A program made the translations under genes and the position numbers. This document shows positions 26,128 through 34,706 of a stretch of DNA of 64,000 nt, piece after piece. The notes beneath the pieces are model-generated. The model searched no databases, was not told where the DNA came from, and saw nothing but the letters and a program-made list of their open reading frames with translations. Each line of letters opens with the position of its first letter. The first letter of the stretch is position 1. The DNA is from Pseudomonadota bacterium (GTDB lineage Bacteria; Pseudomonadota; Alphaproteobacteria; Rhizobiales; Pleomorphomonadaceae): positions 1 to 64,000 of the forward strand of contig JAEZHI010000015.1 of the NCBI GenBank assembly GCA_023436885.1, in the 5' to 3' direction.

Positions 26128-26547
26128 TTAGCGGCTACGGCGACGCTGCTGGCCAAGGCCCATCTTCTTGGCAAGGTCGGAACGAGCGGCGGCGTAGTTG
26201 GGGGCGACCATCGGGTAGTCGGCAGGCAGGCCCCACTTCTCGCGATATTCTTCCGGCGACATGTTGTAGTGGGTGCGCAGGTGGCGCTTGAGCGACTTGA
26301 ACTTCTTTCCGTCCTCAAGGCAGATGATGTAGTCGTTGGTGACCGACTTCTTGACGGGGACGGCCGGACGGATCGGCTCTGCTTCGACTTCCTGCGGAGC
26401 GCCGCCCTGAACGCGGTTGAGAGCACCGACGACGTCGAAGATGAGGTTCGGCAGTTCCGCAGCGGGAACTGAATTGTTGCCGACATAAGCGGCGACGATA
26501 TGTGCGGCAAGGTCGATTATCGTCAGGTCGTCTTCCATCTCGCTCAT
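26128..26547 (-). CDS. mucR: MucR/Ros-family zinc-finger transcriptional regulator
   Basis: A 139-residue DNA-binding protein of the Ros/MucR family, global regulators of exopolysaccharide, motility and virulence genes in rhizobia and Brucella. The N-terminal half gives oligomerisation; the zinc finger is at about 76-93 with ligands Cys76, Asp79, His89 and His93 (CLEDGKKFKSLKRHLRTH), the Cys-Asp-His-His variant of this family. The C-terminal YREKWGLPADYPMVAPNYA is also diagnostic, and the tail ends in RRRSR. MucR proteins bind AT-rich promoter DNA including their own, consistent with the AT-rich 450 bp upstream. Several paralogues per genome are usual, so the symbol is for the family. Confidence 0.92.
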   Translation of the reverse strand: MSEMEDDLTIIDLAAHIVAAYVGNNSVPAAELPNLIFDVVGALNRVQGGAPQEVEAEPIRPAVPVKKSVTNDYIICLEDGKKFKSLKRHLRTHYNMSPEEYREKWGLPADYPMVAPNYAAARSDLAKKMGLGQQRRRSR

Positions 26548-26998
26548 CTTTGTACCTGTCCTGCTTGAATACGGATATTTCTGTTGCGTCTCGTTAACTT
26601 ATCAGTCAGGGGAGAACTTTTTGAAGAATTCTACCTGCAAAACCGCAACAAACCCATGATCTGTTGTCGGACATGTCATTACAGCGCTTCAAAAATGAAA
26701 ACAAGTGGAACTTCGATAAGCGTGACGCCAATACGATGAAAACCGCATCGCCATCCTGCGAATGCTAGGAAAAGTCCGCCAAGACGCTTGTTGCACACTA
26801 AAGTTGCCTAGGGCTGGAAAAGGTGTGATTGGCGCGTGCTTCAAACATATGTGTCAGAAAATTGGCCGGTGGTCCCGTTGCTTATGATTCGCTCGGTCTT
26901 CTCGACGAGATTGTGCAGAATAGCGCAACCTTACAACGCCGCCGGATAGCCGTTGCAGCTATCAACCGGAATATGCGCTCACATGAATACTTGCTTGC
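26548..26998. other. AT-rich region upstream of mucR (about 0.45 kb)
   Basis: Separates mucR from the stop end of the DUF2336 gene, both on the minus strand. T- and A-tracts near 26615-26760 fit a MucR-bound promoter region. A 73-codon plus-strand frame at 26829-27050 runs into the DUF2336 gene antisense and is not credible. Confidence 0.5.
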
Positions 26999-28135
26999 TC
27001 AGGCGCGATCGCGTTTGGTTTGCGGCGCTTCCGCAGGCTTTTCGCCTTGACCTGTTGTGGCGACAGCTCCGCGCACCGGAGTGCCTGTCTGTGTTTGCGG
27101 AATGTGCTGTGGATTACGCTTCGATGTGTTAGCTACCACGCCACGCCAGCGGTCGATCATCAGTAAAGCCGAGCGAAGCGATACCATCTCGTAGAGGTCA
27201 ACGAGACGTTTGACGTCGAAATAGTTGCGCGTGTCCTCGACGCCGGAGAACAGGATCACCCGAGTCGCAACGCCAGTGTCGACGCCTGCAGCTTTGAGAG
27301 AGATCGCCAGCGGCTCCCCTCCGACGTCGGCCAGCAGACGCACCAGGAACGGGACATCAAGACCCGTGAGATCGGACAGAACACGCGACATGGCCTCGGT
27401 GTTGCGCTGCAGACAGGCGCGCGCAAGTGTGGCCACCTTCTCGGGATCGGGCATCGGCACGCGGGGTAACGGACGGCGAGCGGCGAACTCCCGGAGTGCG
27501 GCGATTTCGAGAGCCTGAATAACCCTGCGGCGGCCGCGACCGTCGAGATCGAGAAACAGGTCGATCAGGTCAGTATCTTGGACGTCATCCATGCGGGCTG
27601 CAAGCATCTTGGCCAGCCGCGGATTCCCTCGGGCGTGCTCAACGAGATGCCGGACCGCGTCAGCCGAGAATGTGATCGTCGTGTTGGCGGCAAGCGACGG
27701 CAGTCCATCGGAACGCATCCGCTCCAGCAGCGCATCGACCACTGACGGCTGGAGATTCTTGCGCGCGGCGATCATCTCAAGATGGCTCGGAGAGGCGGTG
27801 GCCACCAGCGCCAGCAATTGGCTTTCGGAAATGCTTCTCGCCCGTTCGAGCATCACTGACGACACGGGGAAAATATCATGCAGCAAAGCCCGCATGATCG
27901 AGGCAGGCACTTCTTCATAGTTGGAAAGAAGGGTCGCGATCCGGATGCGGTCAGGTAGCGCCGTCACCTTGAGCAATTGCGCGGCGAGTTCCTCGTACAT
28001 GGCGACTTCGGAACGTGTGTGCACGGGCTCCGTGACGTAGAGTTCGGTGGCATCCTTGAGAAGTGAGCGAGAACGCGCGCCGTCGCTGCCTTTGACGAGG
28101 CCGAAAATGCCACTTGAAAAGGGGGGCGACGCCAT
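26999..28135 (-). CDS. DUF2336 domain-containing protein
   Basis: A 378-residue, helix-rich cytoplasmic protein resembling DUF2336, an alphaproteobacterial family of unknown function. Helical repeats such as RIRIATLLSNYEEVPASIMR and LARACLQRNTEAMSRVLSDL suggest a HEAT-like solenoid; the last 50 residues are polar and probably disordered. No catalytic motif is seen. Start ATG 28133-28135 behind a G-rich site. A possible CtrA box sits 90 bp upstream, which would place it under cell-cycle control if real. It is monocistronic as far as can be seen. Confidence 0.75.
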   Translation of the reverse strand: MASPPFSSGIFGLVKGSDGARSRSLLKDATELYVTEPVHTRSEVAMYEELAAQLLKVTALPDRIRIATLLSNYEEVPASIMRALLHDIFPVSSVMLERARSISESQLLALVATASPSHLEMIAARKNLQPSVVDALLERMRSDGLPSLAANTTITFSADAVRHLVEHARGNPRLAKMLAARMDDVQDTDLIDLFLDLDGRGRRRVIQALEIAALREFAARRPLPRVPMPDPEKVATLARACLQRNTEAMSRVLSDLTGLDVPFLVRLLADVGGEPLAISLKAAGVDTGVATRVILFSGVEDTRNYFDVKRLVDLYEMVSLRSALLMIDRWRGVVANTSKRNPQHIPQTQTGTPVRGAVATTGQGEKPAEAPQTKRDRA

Positions 28136-28615
28136 TTCAAAGCCATCCCGAACAAAAGGTTTCGACCGCCGACGATGGAAATAACAGTCGACAGTCGAAC
28201 ATGCCGAGAATGCCGCCTAAATCGTAAACCATTTGTTAACTCTGGCGGCTGAAAAATGGTTAGACGAGGCGAAAGTGCTTGAGCACGGCAATCGACCCAG
28301 CGCGTTATTCGCTTTGAACCGTTCCGGCCTGGAGGGTGCCGTGGGGAAGGTGATTGTTTTCGGCCTGCCGGCAGTCCGAGCGCGTCGAAAGCCGACAACC
28401 GGGTTTTGCGAGGTGACCGTCCTGCCCAGCCGGGCTGATGACGAGCGCGAAACCGTCGCTTCCCCCAAGTCCTCGAAGAAACGTTCGGAACGCAAGACGA
28501 ACAGCATGTCGCGAAGGCCTGCATCGGGCTGAGGGACCTGTGTTTCCAGATCGCTTAGGCTTGCGCCCACGAGGCGAATCCTGGAAACTTACTCCGAAAG
28601 ATCGGAGTGAGCGCT
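28136..28615. other. Divergent intergenic region (about 0.48 kb)
   Basis: Between the DUF2336 gene and the lipoprotein gene at 28616. Overlapping open frames on both strands (28217-28570 minus, 28233-28532 plus) have Arg/Ser-rich, non-family sequence. Apart from the possible CtrA site at 28225, nothing is recognisable. Confidence 0.45.
28225..28240 (-). promoter_or_regulatory. Possible CtrA-binding site upstream of the DUF2336 gene
   Basis: TAAACCATTTGTTAAC has two TTAA-like half-sites separated by 7 nt (one mismatch to TTAA-N7-TTAA), 90 bp upstream of the start codon. Sequence match only. Confidence 0.35.
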
Positions 28616-29491
28616 GTGGCCGCGGGTTTGGGTGACTGGAGAGCTAGCGGATGCTTGGCTCTACTCTTGATCACAGTGACCGCTTGCGGTCGACCGACCG
28701 GGGATTTTGGTCGCGCCGAACCATCATTTCTGCACGACACTATTTTGCCTGCAGCCGGTGATCTGGTTGCGTCGCAGGCACGCAAAGAACCTGTGTCGAG
28801 CTTTCCGCTAACCGACGACGAGATCGAACTTCGCAATCGTGCCTGGGCTTTTGTGCGGGCGCCGCATGTGCGCGACTGGTGGCTCGATACGCTTGTTGAG
28901 GGGGAGCGCACTCGCATTGTGCCGGTACTCAAAGGTGGCAGCGCCATGTCACCGGAGATTGCCGCCATGTTCCCGCAGGTCGCGTTGCCGTTGCTTGCGC
29001 CTGCATATGACCGCAGCCGCTACCACTCCTATCTCCTGTCCGACGGTCGGATTTCGACGGAGACCTTGTGGATCAAGGTGATCGACGACGCCAATGCCGA
29101 CACCTCGCTGATCCCGCCATTTTGCGCGGTTGCCGCGCGCGTACGACGCGACGATGTCGGACGGTTGGGGGCACTCAAGAGCCAACATGTGGTCGAGGCT
29201 GGACTTCTTGAAGGCGCCGAGGCGCGCGTTTGGGAAAACGAGCAAACGATCGCCTGGGTCTGGCAGGCATTGGGATACCGTGCGGCCTCATACAAATATG
29301 CCATCGATCACTTCGCAGTCGAAGCGCCGTCCACTTTGGTGGGCGAGGCCAATCGCGCCTATGAAGCCCTGGTCTCTTCAAAGTGCTTCGGTGCACCGTC
29401 AATCAGAACGGCAATACCGCGGGAGCCGGATCGGCATTCGCGTCTGATGAATGCACCTGATCCCTTCGATGAGCCTGTGCCACAGAAGTAG
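28616..29491 (+). CDS. Predicted lipoprotein, unknown function
   Basis: About 291 residues. A hydrophobic N-terminus ends in a lipobox-like VTAC (Cys about 24), so it is probably an envelope lipoprotein. The mature part includes RNRAWAFVRAPHVRDWWLDT, an acidic WIKVIDDANADTSL segment and a helical ENEQTIAWVWQALGYRAASY; I recognise no named domain. I chose GTG 28616, with GGAG 8 nt upstream; a GTG three codons earlier overlaps that site. Its 3' end is 6 bp from the stop of the convergent DUF1254 gene. Similar lipoproteins occur next to PBP loci in related bacteria as far as I recall, but no function follows from that. Confidence 0.65.
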   Translation: MAAGLGDWRASGCLALLLITVTACGRPTGDFGRAEPSFLHDTILPAAGDLVASQARKEPVSSFPLTDDEIELRNRAWAFVRAPHVRDWWLDTLVEGERTRIVPVLKGGSAMSPEIAAMFPQVALPLLAPAYDRSRYHSYLLSDGRISTETLWIKVIDDANADTSLIPPFCAVAARVRRDDVGRLGALKSQHVVEAGLLEGAEARVWENEQTIAWVWQALGYRAASYKYAIDHFAVEAPSTLVGEANRAYEALVSSKCFGAPSIRTAIPREPDRHSRLMNAPDPFDEPVPQK

Positions 29492-29497
29492 GTCGTG

Positions 29498-30034
29498 TCA
29501 CTGACTGAAGGCTGGCTGGCACTGAAGTCCATCGACGGCCGCATCCGAGCGGCTACGATCCTCGAGATCTCCGGCAAACAGCCGAACGAGCAGAAATCCG
29601 GTATCGACGGGCAGCGACATCGTCTCTATGGAATCGATCCCGGCTGCCTGGCGGGCCGCGTCGAGAGCAGCAGTACGGCCAACCAGAAGGTCGATGTTGG
29701 TTCCGCGCAGGTCTTCCCGTGACGTGGTGGACAAAACGCGTCCGTCCTCGGCCATGGCGGCAACCGACCAGTAAGTATTGGGCATCGCTCCGGAGAGCCG
29801 TATCGGCCCCGTGTCCTCGTCGAAGCGACAGACGGCATTGAGAAACGCAGGGTCGAGGTCCGCGTTGGTATTGCCGCTGTCGATACGCGCAAGCTTGCCG
29901 TCGGCCTTGCTGAAATCCATGTTGGTGAAAGCCAGGTCGCGGGCGTGATTGGGGGCAAGCAGGACTGCCCCTATGTGTGTAAGGCCGGCAATACAGAACA
30001 TGGCTGCGAACCAGCGAAACCCCGTGTCGATCAT
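29498..30034 (-). CDS. DUF1254-like membrane-anchored protein
   Basis: A 178-residue protein with one N-terminal transmembrane segment (about 8-28) and an extracytoplasmic domain resembling DUF1254: RFDEDTGPIRLSGAMPNTYW and SLPVDTGFLLVRLFAGD. It is the third gene of a minus-strand operon, its ATG overlapping the stop of the DUF1214 gene by 4 bp, which implies translational coupling. DUF1254 and DUF1214 are often two halves of a single protein elsewhere; here they are encoded separately and probably assemble outside the inner membrane. Biochemical role unknown. Placement after a class A PBP gene suggests cell-wall function, by context only. Confidence 0.75.
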   Translation of the reverse strand: MIDTGFRWFAAMFCIAGLTHIGAVLLAPNHARDLAFTNMDFSKADGKLARIDSGNTNADLDPAFLNAVCRFDEDTGPIRLSGAMPNTYWSVAAMAEDGRVLSTTSREDLRGTNIDLLVGRTAALDAARQAAGIDSIETMSLPVDTGFLLVRLFAGDLEDRSRSDAAVDGLQCQPAFSQ

Positions 30035-30615
30035 GACGCGGCTCCTTCGCCGCAGCCGAGGGGTGTGACCACCGGCAATTGGTCAGGGTTCGGCGCTCGA
30101 GCTGCGAGGGCAGGTGAATAAAGGCGCAGCGTCAGGCGAAGGGTGGAAAGTCCACTGGTTGGAACGAAATCTCCGGGGCGAACCTCACGCCCAATCGATA
30201 TGCGAATCTGGCGGGTCGAACCGAAGGTCATCGCATCTGCAGCAGTGAAGCCGAAACGGTTCGCCGGGTTGCGGGGAAGGTGACCGTCACGATCGGACAC
30301 GGTCAATGTCCACAACACTCCTTGCGGCATCGGGCCACTGAGCAAATAGGCACATGCTGGCATGAGAGGTCTATTGTCACTGCCTATTTCGGTTATCAGC
30401 TCTATGCCTTCACTTGGCCCGATACCGCCGCCGCCGCGCCTGGCCGCACGTGCGGCCTGATATGGGTTGGATTTGCCGGCATCGGTTTGCATCGACCACT
30501 GACCAATCGCCTTCGTCCCCTCAAAGCGAAGATTTCCAACGGCCCACCAAGCCGAGAAGAGGCCGAGCAATATCCCGGTGAGCATGACTGCGATGAAGCG
30601 AAGGGTAGCGAGCAC
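30031..30615 (-). CDS. DUF1214-like membrane-anchored protein
   Basis: A 194-residue protein with an N-terminal transmembrane helix (about 5-28) followed by GQWSMQTDAGKSNPYQAARA, a glycine-rich stretch, and a C-terminal beta-rich domain with GVLWTLTVSDRDGHLP and STRQIRISIGREVRPGD, the pattern of DUF1214. It begins 12 bp after the PBP stop and overlaps the DUF1254 gene by 4 bp, so PBP, DUF1214 and DUF1254 form one operon. The RARRGGGGIGPSEG segment is a likely flexible loop. Function unknown. Confidence 0.75.
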   Translation of the reverse strand: MLATLRFIAVMLTGILLGLFSAWWAVGNLRFEGTKAIGQWSMQTDAGKSNPYQAARAARRGGGGIGPSEGIELITEIGSDNRPLMPACAYLLSGPMPQGVLWTLTVSDRDGHLPRNPANRFGFTAADAMTFGSTRQIRISIGREVRPGDFVPTSGLSTLRLTLRLYSPALAARAPNPDQLPVVTPLGCGEGAAS

Positions 30616-30627
30616 TGGTGCGACCGG

Positions 30628-32868
30628 TCAGTGAGGAGTTGCTGCGTTGGGTGTATCAAGCAGCGAGAGGCCGCCGATGACGGTACTGGCCCCGTCGGAC
30701 ACCGAAGGCGTCACGAGGCCAACTGGCTGGTCCGGCGCCGATGGAGCGAGGGCAGCTTCTCGGGCCTTTCCTGCGGGCAGGCGCGCCCGCATGCTGGCAC
30801 CAATATCGCGGATCACTGAAATCGCTGCTGGCGTCATGACTGTTGTCGAGACCATTGCCGCCGGCGCCGCAGCAGGCGTGGCGGTAGGCTTGCCGCTTGA
30901 GGCAACAAGGTCGGATGGGACTGGCACACCGGGAATGGGCCTGAAGCCGAGGCCATTATGAATCGGCTCCATGATGGCGTGCCAAGTCAATGCCGGCAGG
31001 CTACCTCCGGTCATATTGGCGGTCGATGTGTAATCATCGTTGCCGAACCAGACAGACGCGGCATACCAGCCGGTGAAGCCAACAAACCAGGCGTCTCGGT
31101 AGGCCTGGGTCGTACCCGTCTTGCCGGCCTGCATCTGGCCGGGAAACTTTGCCTTGCCACCAGTGCCTGCATTGACCACGGTCGACAACACGCTGTTCAT
31201 CTCGTAGGCGATCTCTTCGGGCAGTACCTGTTCAGGTGGTGGTTCGTCGCGCGCCCGATCGTAGGTGACGACGCCAGCACGAGTCTTGGTCCATTCGATG
31301 GCATAGGGTGTCGACTTCAGGCCGCCCGTCGCAAAGCCCGAGTAGGCGCCGACCATATCGAGGGGCGTGACTTCTGCGACACCAAGCGGCAGGGCGCGTG
31401 TGATCTTGAGCTCCGTGCGAATGCCGAGTTTGTGAGCCGTCTCGACGATCTTGCCGCGACCAAAGCTTTCAGCCAAACGCACGGGGACGGTGTTGATCGA
31501 CTTCGCGATAGCGGTCCTTAGAGAAACGCGTCCGGAATAGGAGCGGCCATAGTTGCGCGGGCTCCAATTGCCGATGGTAATTGGCGCATCCGAGATCATG
31601 TCATCGGGGGCAAAGCCATTCATGAAGGCTGTGGCGTAGACGAATGGCTTGAAGGAGGAACCCGGCTGACGAAGAGCGTAGACGGCGCGATTGAAAAGGC
31701 TCTCGCCATAATCGCTGCCGCCGACCATCGCTCGCACGGCACCGTCAAGGCTTTGAACGACAGTCGCGGCCTGTTTGACCTTATATTGCTGGCCGTACTG
31801 TCTGAGGCTGTCGGCGATTGCGGCATCGGCCGTCTTTTGAATCATCGGGTCAAATGTGGTTCGTACCGTGATGGTACGATCTCCTGGGGGAGCTATGCGC
31901 TTGACCTCATCGAAAGCCCAATCGAGGAACCAGTCCGGTGCGTTGCCGTTTGCGGAGGCGACCGGCGTTGCCGGGGTGCGCCGCGCAGAAGCCACTTGTG
32001 CTTCAGTCATGAACCCGGCTTCGACGAGGTTGGAAAGAACCTGGTTGGCGCGGGCGCGAGCGGCGGCGATATTATTGTTGGGCGAATATTTGGTCGGCGC
32101 CTTGTAGAGGCCGGACAACATCGCCGCCTCGGCGAGCGTCAGCGATTTGACCGACTTGCCGAAATAATACTCCGACGCCGCAGCGACACCGTGGGTGCCG
32201 CCTCCCATGTAGGCGCGGTCGAGGTAGAGCTTCAGGATCTGGTCCTTGGTCAGCTGCGCCTCAAGCCAAAGTGCGAGATAAGCCTCGTTGATCTTGCGCT
32301 GGAAGGTTCGCTCGTTGCTGAGGAACAGGTTCTTGGCGAGTTGCTGCGTGATGGTCGAACCACCCTGGACGACGCCACCAGCCTTGGCATTGGACACGAG
32401 GGCGCGGAAGGTGCCGAGCGGATCTATGCCGAAATGGTCATAGAAACGGCGGTCTTCCGTGGCGAGAGTGGCTTGGATCAGATAAGGCGGCATTGCGTTC
32501 AGCGGCACGCTGTCGTCAAGGAACATGCCGCGTCGGCCAATGATCGTGCCCGCCTTGTCTTCGAAGGTTACGGCATAGTCGCCGCGTGCGCGCCAGTCGC
32601 CTTCGGTCGCCTTGAAGGCCGGCATGGCAAACAGCAGAAGTACGATGGAGCCTGCGGCGCCCAGCGTGGTTCCCTCGGATGCGAGCTCGAACACCGCGCG
32701 TTTCCAGCCACGCATGCGAACGAGACTGGAATAGTCGATCAGGCTGCCCCAGAAGCGAGAGAACCCCTGCGATGTGTTCCAGGCAGCCGAATCCACAAAG
32801 GCGTCGATTCGGAGAAGCCAGAGGCGCCAGCGCGGATTGCTCTTGAATTCCGGCACGGTAGAGCCCAA
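30628..32868 (-). CDS. Class A penicillin-binding protein (PBP1-type)
   Basis: A bifunctional peptidoglycan synthase of about 746 residues. One transmembrane helix lies near 70-90; the GT51 glycosyltransferase follows with catalytic Glu in ATEDRRFYDHFGID and GGSTITQQLAKN; the transpeptidase domain has the nucleophile Ser in PGSSFKPFVYA (SxxK), SIN in AKSINTVPVRL, and KTG in QAGKTGTTQAY. A Pro/Ala-rich tail of about 90 residues extends into the periplasm. The start is uncertain: TTG 32868 and GTG 32856 are both possible and neither has a strong ribosome site. It leads an operon with DUF1214 and DUF1254 proteins and is divergent from the ycgN-like gene. Confidence 0.92.
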   Translation of the reverse strand: MGSTVPEFKSNPRWRLWLLRIDAFVDSAAWNTSQGFSRFWGSLIDYSSLVRMRGWKRAVFELASEGTTLGAAGSIVLLLFAMPAFKATEGDWRARGDYAVTFEDKAGTIIGRRGMFLDDSVPLNAMPPYLIQATLATEDRRFYDHFGIDPLGTFRALVSNAKAGGVVQGGSTITQQLAKNLFLSNERTFQRKINEAYLALWLEAQLTKDQILKLYLDRAYMGGGTHGVAAASEYYFGKSVKSLTLAEAAMLSGLYKAPTKYSPNNNIAAARARANQVLSNLVEAGFMTEAQVASARRTPATPVASANGNAPDWFLDWAFDEVKRIAPPGDRTITVRTTFDPMIQKTADAAIADSLRQYGQQYKVKQAATVVQSLDGAVRAMVGGSDYGESLFNRAVYALRQPGSSFKPFVYATAFMNGFAPDDMISDAPITIGNWSPRNYGRSYSGRVSLRTAIAKSINTVPVRLAESFGRGKIVETAHKLGIRTELKITRALPLGVAEVTPLDMVGAYSGFATGGLKSTPYAIEWTKTRAGVVTYDRARDEPPPEQVLPEEIAYEMNSVLSTVVNAGTGGKAKFPGQMQAGKTGTTQAYRDAWFVGFTGWYAASVWFGNDDYTSTANMTGGSLPALTWHAIMEPIHNGLGFRPIPGVPVPSDLVASSGKPTATPAAAPAAMVSTTVMTPAAISVIRDIGASMRARLPAGKAREAALAPSAPDQPVGLVTPSVSDGASTVIGGLSLLDTPNAATPH

Positions 32869-32938
32869 GCGTTAGGGATGTTCGGAAGCCGAAAACTAAC
32901 CTTTTCCGACAGCAGTTACCAGATCGCAGAGAATAAAG

Positions 32939-33442
32939 ATGGCGGACGAAACCGGGAATGACGCGAAGCTGCCCTTCTGGCGCACCAAAACCCTGGAGGA
33001 AATGACGGACGCCGAGTGGGAAAGCCTGTGTGACGGCTGCGCCCGCTGTTGCCTCAATAAGCTAGAAGACGAGGATACCGGCCGCGTCGTCTACACGGAC
33101 ATCGGCTGCTCGTTGCTCGATGGCGAGAGCTGTCGTTGCCACGATTACGCCCACCGTTCAGAAAAGGTACCGGAATGCGTTCGCCTTACGCCTCACGAAG
33201 TGAGGACGCTGACATGGCTGCCCTCCACCTGTGCCTATCGCCTCGTTGCCGAGGGCCGAGACCTTTATGACTGGCATCCTCTGGTATCAGGTGATCCGGA
33301 AAGCGTTCACAATGCCGGGGTCTCTGTGCGAGGCAAGACGGTGCGTGAACAGGATTGGCCCGTCGAGGAATGGCAGGACCGCATCGTCACATGGCCGACG
33401 CGATTACCTGGCCTGATGGGGCGCAAGAGACGGCGGCGCTGA
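32939..33442 (+). CDS. YcgN/UPF0260 family cysteine-cluster protein
   Basis: A 167-residue cytoplasmic protein of the UPF0260 (YcgN) family. A cysteine cluster CDGCARCC lies near residue 31, with further Cys in IGCSLLDGESCRCHDY and VPECVRL and CAYRLVAEGRDLYDWHPL; together they probably bind a metal, zinc or an Fe-S cluster. The reaction is unknown. Its promoter should be shared with the divergent PBP gene, 70 bp away. It ends in RKRRRR. The 3' flank holds a perfect 14-bp palindrome before the convergent mop gene. Confidence 0.9.
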   Translation: MADETGNDAKLPFWRTKTLEEMTDAEWESLCDGCARCCLNKLEDEDTGRVVYTDIGCSLLDGESCRCHDYAHRSEKVPECVRLTPHEVRTLTWLPSTCAYRLVAEGRDLYDWHPLVSGDPESVHNAGVSVRGKTVREQDWPVEEWQDRIVTWPTRLPGLMGRKRRRR

Positions 33443-33453
33443 GCGCCACCGCT

Positions 33454-33467
33454 CATGAAATTTCATG
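33454..33467. repeat. 14-bp perfect palindrome with ACTCAT repeats
   Basis: CATGAAATTTCATG is a perfect palindrome, followed within 40 bp by two ACTCAT copies and an imperfect GGCTCAC. It lies between the convergent ycgN-like and mop genes. It could be a weak terminator or protein-binding site; no T-run follows. Confidence 0.4.
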
Positions 33468-33529
33468 GCGACTCATAGAGACTCATGGCGGCTCACGGAG
33501 CTCGATCGTCGCGGCACAGCTTTTGTGCG

Positions 33530-33739
33530 TCAGTCGATGGCGACGAGTACGTCGGAGGCCTTGACGACGGCCTTGGCGGCATCGCCGACCTTCAGGCCGA
33601 GTTCGTCGACGGCTTCGTTGGTGATGGCCGCAGTCACCTTGGCGCCGCCGACAACCTCTAGGACAACATGGGCGGTGGTTGCCCCCTTGGTGACCTTGAT
33701 GACTTTGCCCTCGAGGACATTGCGGGCGGAAATCTTCAT
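33530..33739 (-). CDS. mop: Molbindin (Mop), TOBE-domain molybdate-binding protein
   Basis: A 69-residue single TOBE domain (SARNVLEGKVIKVTKGATTA, AAITNEAVDELGLKVGD). Such molbindins assemble as hexamers that bind molybdate or tungstate in the cytoplasm for storage or homeostasis. Length is exactly one Mop unit. The ATG at 33737-33739 follows GGAG. No modABC, modE or molybdoenzyme gene is nearby, so it stands alone. No sequence upstream stands out as a ModE site. Confidence 0.9.
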   Translation of the reverse strand: MKISARNVLEGKVIKVTKGATTAHVVLEVVGGAKVTAAITNEAVDELGLKVGDAAKAVVKASDVLVAID

Positions 33740-34004
33740 ATTAAAGCTCCATATCTAGGTAGACTTTTCGCACGGAGCGACCTCGTTACTAGACGCTCCC
33801 GGCAAGCAGAATACGGCAATTGTGATTTTCTGGGATGTCAGAAAGGTGACAACTTGCCTATAGCCGGTGCGATATTTGCATACATCTTGGGCGGGATGCA
33901 TTGCGTGATAGGCTTGAGCATCGCCTGCCGGTCTGCGACTTACAAAGTTCGGGTCGATGTGGCGGAAAGCTGAACGGTAGAACGCGGGGGAGGGCTGGTA
34001 AAAG

Positions 34005-34622
34005 ATGGCGAGCGCTGACAGGGGCGACGACAGCAGACATGGTGTTTGGGATGACGTTCAGGCGATCGCCATGGGGACCTTCTTTGCTGCGATCGGGATT
34101 GAGTTCTTTCGCGACGCCCATCTGGGTACCGGCGGTACGGCCGGCGTCGCCTTCCTGATCCACTATGTCAGCGCATTCGGTATCGGCCCGGTGATCTTTT
34201 TGCTCAACCTGCCGTTCTATGCCTTCGGCTGGGTGACGCTGGGGCGCGAATTTACCCTGAAGACCTTCGTGGCCGTGGCCCTGTTGTCGGTCGAGAGCTA
34301 TTTCATGCACGACGCCTTCGCCATCGGCTACAGCGCTCCATGGTTCTCGGCGATCGCCGGCGGAGCTCTCACGGGTGTGGGCATGCTGATGCTGTTTCGC
34401 CACAAGTCCAGCCTTGGCGGCATTGGCATCCTCGCCGCCTTCGTCCAGGAAAGATTGGGCTGGCGTGCCGGAAAGTTCCAGCTGGGCACCGACCTTGCCA
34501 TTCTCGCGACGTCGTTCCTGGTGCTCAGTTGGCAGAACGTGGCGCTCTCGGTGCTTGGAGCCGTGGTTCTCAACCTCGTGCTGGCCGTCAATCACAAGCC
34601 CGGTCGTTACAACGGCTATTAA
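34005..34622 (+). CDS. YitT-family integral membrane protein
   Basis: A 205-residue protein with about five hydrophobic segments and the YitT/DUF161 pattern: AMGTFFAAIGIEFFRDAHLG, then GTGGTAGVAFLIHY, FLLNLPFYAFGWVTLGREF and a final hydrophobic helix ending VNHKPGRYNGY. YitT proteins are inner-membrane proteins of unknown substrate, often proposed as transporters. Length matches the short bacterial form lacking the C-terminal DUF2179 domain. Start ATG 34005 behind a G-rich Shine-Dalgarno. It is 84 bp upstream of the serine hydrolase gene. Confidence 0.85.
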   Translation: MASADRGDDSRHGVWDDVQAIAMGTFFAAIGIEFFRDAHLGTGGTAGVAFLIHYVSAFGIGPVIFLLNLPFYAFGWVTLGREFTLKTFVAVALLSVESYFMHDAFAIGYSAPWFSAIAGGALTGVGMLMLFRHKSSLGGIGILAAFVQERLGWRAGKFQLGTDLAILATSFLVLSWQNVALSVLGAVVLNLVLAVNHKPGRYNGY

Positions 34623-34706
34623 GTTCTCGGGAGAAAGGCCTGCCCATTCGTGGCGCCAAATATCTAGCGAAAAGGCAGAGCGCTATCCAACAGCGGGGGC
34701 GTTAAC

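Noticed and set aside
25926..26510. 194-codon minus-strand frame over mucR and the RIME-like repeat
   Set aside because: Out of frame with mucR and crosses its terminator and the repeat.
28217..28570. 117-codon minus-strand frame upstream of the DUF2336 gene
   Set aside because: The N-terminal third looks faintly protein-like but the rest is Arg/Ser/Thr-rich; no start context.
31753..32961. 402-codon plus-strand frame opposite the PBP gene
   Set aside because: Overlaps conserved GT51 and transpeptidase motifs on the other strand and runs into the ycgN-like start.
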